The notes beneath the pieces are model-generated. The model did not search any database and had not been told where the DNA came from. It saw only the letters and a list, made by a program, of their open reading frames with translations. The position numbers and the translations under genes were made by a program. From Ferruginibacter sp. (GTDB lineage Bacteria; Bacteroidota; Bacteroidia; Chitinophagales; Chitinophagaceae), in assembly GCA_018882645.1 (NCBI GenBank), contig VERM01000079.1:1-6807 (forward strand): a DNA stretch of 6,807 bases, written 5' to 3'. Below, in pieces: positions 1-6,257 of this stretch (within the stretch, counting starts at the first letter, position 1; each line of letters begins with the position of its first letter).

Positions 1-2336
1 GTCCGCAAGAGGTCTGTAATAAATGGGATATTGAAAAGGTAGATCAGGTGATTGACATACTGGGCTTGATGGGCGATGCGGTAGACAACATTCCGGGTAT
101 TGCCGGAGTGGGTGAAAAGACTGCATCCAAATTGCTTAAAGAATACGGCAATATTGAAAATCTGTTGATGCATGCAGATGATATCAAAGGAGCATTGGGA
201 GAAAAAATCCGTAACGGCAAAGAGATGGCGGTCTTGAGTAAAAAACTCGCTACCATTATCACGAATGTGCCTGTGTCTTTTCATGAAGAAGACTTTTCGC
301 TGGGAGCTTATGATAAAGAAGCCCTGATTGGAATTTTCACTGATCTTGAATTTAAAACACTCGGCAAAAGAATACTTGGAGAGGAAATTCCATCTGTTGT
401 AGAAAATATAACATCCGTTAAATTGGGAGAGCAGATGGATTTGTTTGGTAATAATGTTTTGACAAGTGAAGAGAAAAGTGATAATGAGCCTTCTGAAAAA
501 CAGGTATTTGTTATAGAAAAAAATATTCACAACACGCCTCATCAATACCATCTGATTCAAAGCGATTCAGAAATAGATGCTTTGTTGTCATTATTGAAAA
601 AAGAAAAAGAAATCTGTTTTGATACCGAAACCACCCATGTAGATGCCAATCTTGCGGAACTCGTAGGAATAAGTTTTTGTGTGCAGCCCGGAGAGGCCTA
701 TTATGTTCCCTGTCCATCTGAAAAAACAGCCTGTAAAAAATTCCTGCAACGATTCTCTGTTTTGTTTACGGATGCGAATAAAATCTGGATAGGCCAGAAT
801 CTTAAATACGATATGCTGGTGATGAAGTGGTATGATATTCAATTGAAGGGGAATATTTTTGATACTATGCTGGCGCATTATGTGATAGAGCCGGAGGGAA
901 AAAGAAACATGGATCTGCTGAGTGCCAAATATCTGGGATATGAGCCCGTTCACATTGAAGAACTCATTGGCAAAAAAGGAAAAAATCAGGGCAATATGAG
1001 GGACGTGAACATTGAAAAAATTGTGGAGTATGCCGGAGAAGACGCAGACATTACCTTGCAATTGAAAAATATTTTTCTTCCGAGAATATTGTCACATCAG
1101 GTAGAAAAGGTTTATTATGAAGTTGAAAACCCTCTTGTCGGAGTGCTTGCAGACATGGAGTTTGAAGGGATAAAGGTTGATGTCGAATTTTTAAACAGTT
1201 ATTCGAAAGAACTGGATACGGAAGCCAAAAGAGCGGAAGAGTTGGTATATGAGCAGGCTGGAGTTCGATTCAATCTGGCTTCACCCAAACAACTCGGTGA
1301 GGTTTTGTTTGAAAAACTGAAGCTCGATCCTAAGGCGAAAAAGACCAAAACAGGACAGTACGCTACCGGAGAGGATGTATTGACCAAGCTGGCGCATCAG
1401 CACAAAATATGCGATGATATACTGTCCTATCGCGAGCTGGCTAAATTAAAATCAACCTATGTGGATGCGTTGCCTTTATTGATCAATCCCAAAACAGGAC
1501 GTGTACATACGAGTTATGCGCAGGCGGTGGCAGTTACGGGCAGGCTCAGCAGCAACAATCCCAATTTACAAAACATACCCATTCGTACCAGCAGAGGCAG
1601 GGAGATTCGTAAAGCGTTTATTCCTCGAAATGAGGATTATGCATTGATTTCAGCGGATTACTCACAGATTGAATTGAGGATCGTTGCGGCAATAAGCGGT
1701 GATAAGAACATGTGTGAGGCGTTCAGGACCGGTAAAGATATACATACTGCCACGGCGGCGAAGGTTTTTAATGTTGCTGAAGAAGATGTGACAAAAGAAA
1801 TGAGATATAAAGCCAAAAGTGTGAATTTTGGTATTATTTATGGACAAGGTGCTTTTGGATTGGCAGAGAATTTGGGCATTTCGAGAGGAGAGGCGAAGGA
1901 GATTATCGACAATTACAAAAAAGAGTTCCCGGATATTCAGCGATATATGGACAACAGCATTGCATTTGCCAAGGATAACGGTTATGTACAAACGCTGATG
2001 GGTCGTAAGCGCTGGCTGAAAGATATTGGGTCTGCCAATTTCACTGTTCGTGGGTTTGCGGAGAGGAATGCCATCAACTCTCCGATACAGGGAACGGCAG
2101 CAGATATGATTAAACTGGCGATGATCAAAATTCATGAGGCTTTCAACAAACATCAGTTCAAATCAAAAATGATCTTGCAGGTACATGACGAATTGGTTTT
2201 TGATGTGCTTAGTTCCGAATTGGATGAAGTAAAACCCGTTATTTTAGAATGTATGCAGCATGCACTGGTTTTACCAAACGGTGTACCTGCTATTGCGGAG
2301 ATTGGTTTTGGGAAGAACTGGCTGGAAGCACATTGA
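1..2336 (+). CDS. polA: DNA polymerase I, 5' end cut by window edge
   Basis: This is DNA polymerase I, which fills gaps and removes RNA primers during replication and repair. The reading frame is open from the first complete codon at base 3 (PQEVCNKWDIEK...), so the gene starts before the window. 777 residues are visible, and by comparison with usual lengths roughly 150-170 N-terminal residues of the 5'-nuclease domain are missing. Visible residues about 18-45 are the helix-hairpin-helix part of the 5' nuclease (GDAVDNIPG, GVGEKTA). The 3'-5' exonuclease keeps all three motifs: FDTET with D207 and E209 (621-629), N266/D270 in NLKYD (798-812), and Y343/D347 in YAGED (1029-1043), so proofreading is probably active. 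The polymerase domain has motif A DYSQIELR (1656-1679), motif B with R601, K605, F609 and Y613 spaced as in the E. coli O-helix (1803-1841), and motif C VHDE (2181-2192). The stop is TGA at 2334. No frameshift or missing catalytic residue is seen. Confidence 0.98.
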   Translation, partial: PQEVCNKWDIEKVDQVIDILGLMGDAVDNIPGIAGVGEKTASKLLKEYGNIENLLMHADDIKGALGEKIRNGKEMAVLSKKLATIITNVPVSFHEEDFSLGAYDKEALIGIFTDLEFKTLGKRILGEEIPSVVENITSVKLGEQMDLFGNNVLTSEEKSDNEPSEKQVFVIEKNIHNTPHQYHLIQSDSEIDALLSLLKKEKEICFDTETTHVDANLAELVGISFCVQPGEAYYVPCPSEKTACKKFLQRFSVLFTDANKIWIGQNLKYDMLVMKWYDIQLKGNIFDTMLAHYVIEPEGKRNMDLLSAKYLGYEPVHIEELIGKKGKNQGNMRDVNIEKIVEYAGEDADITLQLKNIFLPRILSHQVEKVYYEVENPLVGVLADMEFEGIKVDVEFLNSYSKELDTEAKRAEELVYEQAGVRFNLASPKQLGEVLFEKLKLDPKAKKTKTGQYATGEDVLTKLAHQHKICDDILSYRELAKLKSTYVDALPLLINPKTGRVHTSYAQAVAVTGRLSSNNPNLQNIPIRTSRGREIRKAFIPRNEDYALISADYSQIELRIVAAISGDKNMCEAFRTGKDIHTATAAKVFNVAEEDVTKEMRYKAKSVNFGIIYGQGAFGLAENLGISRGEAKEIIDNYKKEFPDIQRYMDNSIAFAKDNGYVQTLMGRKRWLKDIGSANFTVRGFAERNAINSPIQGTAADMIKLAMIKIHEAFNKHQFKSKMILQVHDELVFDVLSSELDEVKPVILECMQHALVLPNGVPAIAEIGFGKNWLEAH

Positions 2337-2355
2337 TTTTTTCCTGCCTTTGGCG

Positions 2356-2418
2356 AGATTTAAGATGTTTAAAAGGTTCAAGAGGTTCAAGAGGTTCAAG
2401 AGGTTCAAGAGGTTCAAA
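2356..2418. repeat. 9-base tandem repeat with a decayed upstream edge
   Basis: Four exact copies of AGGTTCAAG lie at 2374-2382, 2383-2391, 2392-2400 and 2401-2409. A fifth copy at 2410-2418 differs only in its last base. In the same 9-base register, AGATTTAAG (2356-2364) and ATGTTTAAA (2365-2373) match the unit at 7 and 6 of 9 bases, so they may be decayed copies. The array lies in the gap between polA and the next gene, starting 20 bases after the polA stop. It is open in several frames (Gly-Ser-Arg on one strand, Leu-Asn-Leu or Glu-Pro-Leu on the other), but that follows from a 9-base period and is not evidence of coding. It may be a simple slippage-prone array. Confidence 0.9.
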
Positions 2419-2429
2419 GGTTGACAACT

Positions 2430-2475
2430 CCCAAACCCCAAACCCCACAAAACACCAAACACCAAACAACAAACC
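2430..2475 (+). other. 46-base tract of only A and C
   Basis: Every base from 2430 to 2475 on the plus strand is A or C, arranged as irregular runs such as CCAAACCCCAAACCCC and ACACCAAACACC. The other strand is therefore pure G/T with short G-runs. It ends 18 bases before the ATG of the downstream gene, so any mRNA starting upstream would have an unstructured A/C-rich leader here. Function is unknown. It could be a low-complexity spacer, a leader that keeps the start codon accessible, or a site for a single-strand binding protein. Confidence 0.75.
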
Positions 2476-2493
2476 ATAAACGCGCGCAGCGAT

Positions 2494-3135
2494 ATGCCCC
2501 TATTAATATACATCTACGATGCTTACTGCGGCTGGTGCTATGGATTTAGCCCGGTGATCAAACAAATCGCTGATCAATATAAAGACAAGCTGCAATTTGA
2601 GGTGTTGAGTGCTGGAATGATACTTCCGGAGAAACCGATACATATCAATGCGGTGGCAGGATTTATTGCTCAGGCATATAAAACTGTTGAAGAGCGCACC
2701 GGTGTGGAATTTGGCAAAGATTATCTCTGGCATATTTTTAATCCTGACCAAAGTGATTGGTATCCAAATTCAGAAAAACCCGCTATTGCCTTGTGCGTAC
2801 TCAAACAAATGCTTCCCGATAAGGTTGTTCAATTCGCGGCAGACTTTCAACATGCGCTGCATTATGAGGGACGGGATCTGACAGATGATGAGGCATACAG
2901 GCATATACTGGATAAATATGGTTTGGATACAGAAGCTTTTTTTCAACAACTAAAAAGCGAAGATTACAGAAAGATGGCTCATGAGGAGTTTAATCTCGTG
3001 AAGCAGTTACAGGTCGCCGGTTTTCCTGCAGTATACATACAAGATGCTGATGGAAAATTTTATCAACTTACGGAAGGGTATGTGGATTATCAAGAGCTGA
3101 CTGAAAAGATCAGCCGTTATTTTAAAGGACAATAA
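2494..3135 (+). CDS. DsbA-family thioredoxin-fold protein with CGWC motif
   Basis: The product is a 213-residue protein of the DsbA/FrnE-like thioredoxin superfamily, a predicted thiol-disulfide oxidoreductase or isomerase. The first beta strand (LIYIYD) leads straight into the active-site motif C12-G-W-C15, and the cis-proline loop of the fold is P178 in GFPAVYI. Between them lies the helical insertion typical of DsbA relatives (about residues 50-165). There is no signal peptide or membrane segment, so the protein should be cytoplasmic, unlike classical periplasmic DsbA. The ATG at 2494 is the only plausible start: the nearest upstream in-frame stop is TGA at 2422-2424 and no other ATG lies between. 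No clear Shine-Dalgarno sequence is visible, which is usual in Bacteroidota. It appears to stand alone, 157 bases after polA, and its substrate cannot be told from the sequence. Confidence 0.88.
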   Translation: MPLLIYIYDAYCGWCYGFSPVIKQIADQYKDKLQFEVLSAGMILPEKPIHINAVAGFIAQAYKTVEERTGVEFGKDYLWHIFNPDQSDWYPNSEKPAIALCVLKQMLPDKVVQFAADFQHALHYEGRDLTDDEAYRHILDKYGLDTEAFFQQLKSEDYRKMAHEEFNLVKQLQVAGFPAVYIQDADGKFYQLTEGYVDYQELTEKISRYFKGQ

Positions 3136-3146
3136 ACTGAATTATT

Positions 3147-3154
3147 TAATTTTG
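3147..3154 (+). promoter_or_regulatory. Possible -7 promoter element for the T9SS gene
   Basis: TAATTTTG at 3147-3154 matches the Bacteroidota -7 consensus TAnnTTTG. It lies 30 bases before the ATG at 3185, which would give a short leader. No convincing -33 TTG is seen 17-23 bases upstream, so the call rests on one element. Its position, overlapping a possible TTG start codon at 3152, favours the later ATG start. Confidence 0.4.
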
Positions 3155-3184
3155 TCTTCTAATCATTTGAATAAAATTTTCGCC

Positions 3185-4789
3185 ATGTCCAGTACATTCA
3201 TCAGAAAATTTTCTGTTATCCTGCTGCTTAACTTTTTAGTTTCTGCTGCTTTTGCACAAGGCTTTGGTGACATTTTCCAGAGCTATTTAATTGTGAACAG
3301 AGGCACAGGGAATGAGTTTTTTGATTTAAAAGCAAGCACATCCAATCCAGATTTTTCGGGCTCTTTGGGAACATTCAATTTAAGTCAGACACTGAAATTG
3401 AATGGAGCTCAAAATAAAACTTTCAAGTGCAATTCTCTGGATATCACGGGAGGAAGTTTATTATACAGAGTATACCCCAGCAGTCAGACGCCAGGATCTT
3501 TTATTGGGGTATCGCTGGGATTTTCATCAAATGATGCGGGAGCCGGATCAGGTTGTCAGAATCAGACATGGCAAGCATCCGGTGTCGACATTGATTTGCT
3601 AAATGGACTCTGTGACGGAGAATATGTGATTGAAGTATATACTACTGCAAACTACACAGATATTGGGGGTTCCGGAACATTTTTTGCCAATGATGGTGGA
3701 GCCAATTATAAGGCCACCTTTACTGTAAAAAATGATGATCAAGCAGGTATTTTTGAAAGCTATGCCATACTGAATATAGATAATACAGGCAACACGTATT
3801 ATAATTTACAGGCTCCTGGAACATCCACCAATGCTGATTTTGATGGATTGGATCTTGGAGATTTCTGTAGTGGAAAAACGCTTACTCTTTCGGGAGCTCA
3901 GAATAAAACATACAGGTGTGGATTCAATGATATTTTGAACGGATTGCTTTACTACAGGATTTATCCTTCCGGAACAACTCCAACCGGTTCGTTCACTAAA
4001 GTAGATCTTGGATTTTCTACTGAAAATCCTTCTCCTGTAAATCCCTCCTGTCTCGATCAGGTATGGGAAAAAGCAGATGCGTCTATAGATTTGCTTTCAG
4101 GATTATCTGCCGGTGAATACATCCTTGAAATATATACCCAGGCTGATTACAATTATGGTCCTTGTTCATCTGTATATTATATCAATAAATCTGGAGTCAA
4201 TTACAAAGCGAAGTTCTCCGTATGTATTGCTAGTCTTCCTGTGTCGTTTTCTATATTCACAGGAACCAGAAGAGGGAGTAATGTGGATTTGAGCTGGGCG
4301 ACGGAAGCAGAAAAAAATACAATACGTTTTGAAGTAGAAAGAAAAACAGGTGGTCATTTTGAAAAAATCGGTTCGGTTTCTACTTTAGGAAATACAGTTG
4401 GCAGAACATATGTTTTTACTGATATAAACAATCAGTATAACGGTGTTTCTCAATATCGTATTAAATCTGTGGGGAAAAATAACGAGCTGAAATACAGTAA
4501 AATCATCTTGGTGAACAATCGTCAGTCAGGACTTCAGATTATGAATATTATACCTTCTTTGGTTGAAAAATCTCCTATCAATATTCACATCAGTTCAGAC
4601 AGGCCTTTGAAGATAGAAGTTCAAATAGCTGATATTTCGGGCAAACAAATTCAAAGAACTGCACATCAGATTATTGCCGGTTCTAATCCGACACAAATAG
4701 ACGTGTCAAGGCTTTTGCCAGGAACATACTTTGTGACGGCCTATTCTTCAGAGGGAAAGTCAGGTGTATATCGTTTTGTAAAGAGGTGA
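3185..4789 (+). CDS. T9SS-exported protein with two tandem ~160-residue domains
   Basis: The 534-residue product begins with a clear signal peptide (residues 1-24: charged MSSTFIRK, hydrophobic core VILLLNFLV, cleavage after AFA before Q25). An in-frame TTG at 3152 would add 11 residues ahead of the signal, so the ATG at 3185 is preferred. Two homologous domains follow at about 28-186 and 188-347. They share IF.SY.I.N, GAQNKT, a (K/R)C, LLYR(V/I)YPS or LLYYRIYPS, GSF, LGFS, a C..Q.W element, DLL.GL..GEY, and NYKA.F.V near the end. From about 351 (LPVSF, then DLSWATEAEKNTIRFEVER) comes the fibronectin-III-like linker common in such proteins. The last ~85 residues (from about 450) form a type A T9SS sorting domain: IADISGKQIQ, DVSRLLPGTYFV and a basic end FVKR. 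The usual PNP motif at its start is degenerate (IIPSLVE). The protein should cross the inner membrane by Sec and the outer membrane by T9SS. No enzymatic domain is recognised, so binding or adhesion is a guess. Confidence 0.9.
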   Translation: MSSTFIRKFSVILLLNFLVSAAFAQGFGDIFQSYLIVNRGTGNEFFDLKASTSNPDFSGSLGTFNLSQTLKLNGAQNKTFKCNSLDITGGSLLYRVYPSSQTPGSFIGVSLGFSSNDAGAGSGCQNQTWQASGVDIDLLNGLCDGEYVIEVYTTANYTDIGGSGTFFANDGGANYKATFTVKNDDQAGIFESYAILNIDNTGNTYYNLQAPGTSTNADFDGLDLGDFCSGKTLTLSGAQNKTYRCGFNDILNGLLYYRIYPSGTTPTGSFTKVDLGFSTENPSPVNPSCLDQVWEKADASIDLLSGLSAGEYILEIYTQADYNYGPCSSVYYINKSGVNYKAKFSVCIASLPVSFSIFTGTRRGSNVDLSWATEAEKNTIRFEVERKTGGHFEKIGSVSTLGNTVGRTYVFTDINNQYNGVSQYRIKSVGKNNELKYSKIILVNNRQSGLQIMNIIPSLVEKSPINIHISSDRPLKIEVQIADISGKQIQRTAHQIIAGSNPTQIDVSRLLPGTYFVTAYSSEGKSGVYRFVKR

Positions 4790-4888
4790 ATGTTATTTCA
4801 GCTTCTTTTAATGCAATCAAATTGTTTTCATTTTTAGAAAAAAAGGTGTTATCATATCTTTATTAATTCCTGAAACATGCGTAAGCTA

Positions 4889-4919
4889 TTGCATTTGTTG
4901 GGATAAAATTGTACCTTTG
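4889..4919 (+). promoter_or_regulatory. Bacteroidota-type promoter (TTG-N20-TACCTTTG)
   Basis: TACCTTTG at 4912-4919 is an exact match to the -7 consensus TAnnTTTG. A -33 TTG lies at 4889-4891, 20 bases upstream, inside the usual 17-23 range; a second TTTG at 4894-4897 would be only 14 bases away. Transcription should start about 5-8 bases after 4919, leaving a leader of nearly 200 bases before the cytidylyltransferase ATG at 5122. It is the best candidate promoter for the sugar operon, unless its transcript ends at the stem-loop at 4968-5004. Confidence 0.7.
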
Positions 4920-4967
4920 CACCACTATATGTTCAATCCAAAAATCCTGTAAAGTACTTGCTTTCTC

Positions 4968-5004
4968 TGCATTTAACAATCAATCTGATGTGTTAATGCA
5001 TTTT
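4968..5004 (+). promoter_or_regulatory. 14-bp bulged stem-loop plus T-run: attenuator or terminator candidate
   Basis: TGCATTTAACA (4968-4978) pairs with TGTTAATGCA (4991-5000), with T4974 bulged. The helix continues as ATCA (4979-4982) with TGAT (4986-4989), with G4990 bulged, and closes on the triloop ATC (4983-4985). That makes 14 pairs, four of them G-C. TTTT follows at once (5001-5004). The form resembles an AT-rich intrinsic terminator about 80 bases after the predicted start of the 4889-4919 promoter. It could be an attenuator in the operon leader, the 3' end of a small RNA, or, as DNA, an operator dyad. Confidence 0.5.
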
Positions 5005-5091
5005 CCAACGATAGCTTTCTGTTTTTGAATTGAATAGGTATTGAATCTTATTCGCATGTATATATGTGACTGAGAGCGGCGAAGCTTTATG

Positions 5092-5099
5092 TATATTTG
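5092..5099 (+). promoter_or_regulatory. Second -7 element close to the cytidylyltransferase start
   Basis: TATATTTG at 5092-5099 matches TAnnTTTG exactly and ends 22 bases before the ATG at 5122, so a transcript from here would have a leader of about 15 bases. The -33 position has no TTG (only TGTG near 5065), so this element is weaker than the one at 4912. In such AT-rich DNA a chance match is possible. Confidence 0.35.
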
Positions 5100-5121
5100 A
5101 AACATCACCAATCAATTTAAG

Positions 5122-5796
5122 ATGAAAATTGTGGCATTATTACCTATGAAGGGAAACTCTGAGCGTGTTCCTAATAAAAATTTAAAGGATTTTGCTGGAA
5201 AGCCTTTGTATCACAGGGTAATGGAATCGTTATTGAAATCTGAATATATTAATAGTGTTGTGGTTAATACAGATAGTGAAAGCATTAAAGCTGATATTTT
5301 GGAAAATTTTTCGGATAAGGTAATTCTAGTTGACCGTCCTGCCGAAATCATCGGTGATTTTGTCTCGATGAATAAAGTCATTGAATGTGATATTAATAAA
5401 GTTGAAGCGGATTTTTATCTTCAAACACATAGTACCAACCCTCTATTAAAAACTTCATCTGTCGACGCAGCTATAGAAAAAATGATTGACTTTACTCAAT
5501 CAGGTTCTTATGATTCCATTTTTTCTGTAACCAAAATTCAAACCAGATTGTACAAAAGTAATGGAGATCCGTTCAATCATAATCCGAACGAATTACTGAG
5601 AACACAGGATCTGGATCCGCTTTACGAGGAAAATTCAAATTTTTATATTTTTACCAAAGATTCTTTTAAAAAAGCCAGAGACAAAAGGATTGGATTAAAG
5701 CCTTTCATGTTTGAAATAGATAAAATTGAGGCTGTGGATATAGATGAGCCGCAGGATTTTTTAATTGCGGAGGCTATTTATAAATTATTGTTATGA
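5122..5796 (+). CDS. Acylneuraminate/Kdo-type cytidylyltransferase family protein
   Basis: The 224-residue product belongs to the NeuA/KdsB-like nucleotidyltransferases, which use CTP to charge a 2-keto-3-deoxy sugar acid (sialic acid, legionaminic acid, Kdo and relatives) as its CMP-sugar in the cytoplasm. The N-terminal nucleotide-binding motif reads LPMKGNSERVPNKN (residues 7-20), with K10 where NeuA and KdsB usually have the Arg of PAR. Further family marks are NTD (49-51), QTHSTNPLL (101-109, the counterpart of Q.TSPL), YEENSNFYIF (168-177) and VDIDEPQDF (205-213). Length fits a single-domain enzyme of about 220-230 residues. The start is firm: an in-frame TGA lies at 5098-5100 and ATG 5122 is the first ATG after it. 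It leads a tightly packed set with the YhcH-like and aldolase genes, its TGA overlapping the next ATG. The actual sugar cannot be told from the sequence. The DNA is AT-richer than polA, as often in surface-polysaccharide loci. Confidence 0.9.
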   Translation: MKIVALLPMKGNSERVPNKNLKDFAGKPLYHRVMESLLKSEYINSVVVNTDSESIKADILENFSDKVILVDRPAEIIGDFVSMNKVIECDINKVEADFYLQTHSTNPLLKTSSVDAAIEKMIDFTQSGSYDSIFSVTKIQTRLYKSNGDPFNHNPNELLRTQDLDPLYEENSNFYIFTKDSFKKARDKRIGLKPFMFEIDKIEAVDIDEPQDFLIAEAIYKLLL

Positions 5797-6257
5797 TACA
5801 CGATCAAATCAACAATTGGAGGCTATATTTCAAGGCACCGATATTTGAAAATATCTTTTCTGAACTGGCTCAATTGAATATATACACACCAGACGGTGTT
5901 TATAAAAATCATTCCGATTATTACTTTAAAGTAATGAGTTATGAAACCCAGTCAGCACCACGCATTATTGAATCTCACATCAAGGAGGTAGATATTCAAA
6001 TATTATTTTCTGGCAAAGAAAAAATAAAATTGTACGATAAAAATTCTGTACAAATTGAAAAATCTTATGATGAAGCTTCAGATTGTCAGTTTTATCAGGA
6101 AACCTCATCGCCTACATCAGACATTAATTTGATTCCCGGATTTATGGCTGTATTTTTTCCTCAAGATATTCACCATCCCCAATTTTCTGTGGATGGTCAA
6201 ATAAATACACTTAAAAAGATCGTAATTAAAGTCAATGCAAAACTTTTCACATCATAA
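5793..6257 (+). CDS. YhcH/YjgK/YiaL-family protein, probable sugar-acid anomerase
   Basis: The 154-residue product is a member of the YhcH/YjgK/YiaL (DUF386) family, single-domain cupin-like beta-sandwich proteins of about 150 residues. Family marks are ESHIKEVDIQILFSGKEKI (residues 60-78), giving likely metal or substrate ligands E60 and H62, and FFPQDIHHPQ (121-130) with D125, H127 and H128, followed by the basic strand KKIVIKV. E. coli YhcH (NanQ) speeds the anomer exchange of N-acetylneuraminate, and others sit in operons for keto-sugar acids. Here the neighbour is a CMP-sugar synthase, so a role in supplying the right anomer of the sugar acid is a reasonable inference. ATG 5793 overlaps the upstream TGA as ATGA, suggesting translational coupling. 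There is no signal peptide, so it should be cytoplasmic. Confidence 0.88.
   Translation: MIHDQINNWRLYFKAPIFENIFSELAQLNIYTPDGVYKNHSDYYFKVMSYETQSAPRIIESHIKEVDIQILFSGKEKIKLYDKNSVQIEKSYDEASDCQFYQETSSPTSDINLIPGFMAVFFPQDIHHPQFSVDGQINTLKKIVIKVNAKLFTS

Larger units (their letters stand above)
4790..5121. other. 332-base non-coding region with regulatory signals
   Basis: No protein gene is supported here. The first 100 bases are AT-rich, with no convincing terminator for the T9SS gene (only a weak T5/A7 inverted repeat near 4831-4845). The rest holds a good promoter (4889-4919), a long bulged stem-loop (4968-5000) followed by TTTT, and a second TAnnTTTG element (5092-5099) close to the next start. 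A 7-codon ORF, MFNPKIL (4929-4952), begins about where the first promoter's transcript would begin and may be chance. ATGTATAT occurs twice (5056-5063 and 5089-5096), the second copy overlapping the second promoter element. Confidence 0.7.

Noticed and set aside
591..2153. Long open frames on the minus strand across polA
   Set aside because: They lie opposite a clearly coding polA with all motifs intact, and their translations show no recognisable domain.
2345..2352. TGCCTTTG after polA as a promoter for the DsbA-like gene
   Set aside because: It departs from TAnnTTTG at the second base and has no TTG 17-23 bases upstream.
2249..2513. Open frames across the 9-base repeat on both strands, giving Gly-Ser-Arg, Leu-Asn-Leu or Glu-Pro-Leu repeats that look like a leucine-rich protein
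   Set aside because: A 9-base period keeps the frame open in several registers by itself. These frames overlap the end of polA or the DsbA-like start and have no start signal or domain.
3152..3184. TTG start for the T9SS protein, 33 bases before the ATG
   Set aside because: It would put 11 extra residues before a normal signal peptide, and the TTG is part of a promoter-like TAATTTTG element.
4831..4845. T-run and A-run inverted repeat after the T9SS gene as a terminator
   Set aside because: The stem would be A-T pairs only with a 2-base loop, so it should not be stable enough to stop transcription.
5071..5090. Possible JUMPstart/ops-like antitermination element near GAGAGCGGCGAAGC in the operon leader
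   Set aside because: It does not match the GGCGGTAG core, so the resemblance is only local G/C richness.
5982..5990. Strong Shine-Dalgarno-like AAGGAGGTA on the plus strand
   Set aside because: It lies inside the YhcH-like gene, encoding part of its conserved HIKEVD motif, and no start codon follows at a useful distance.
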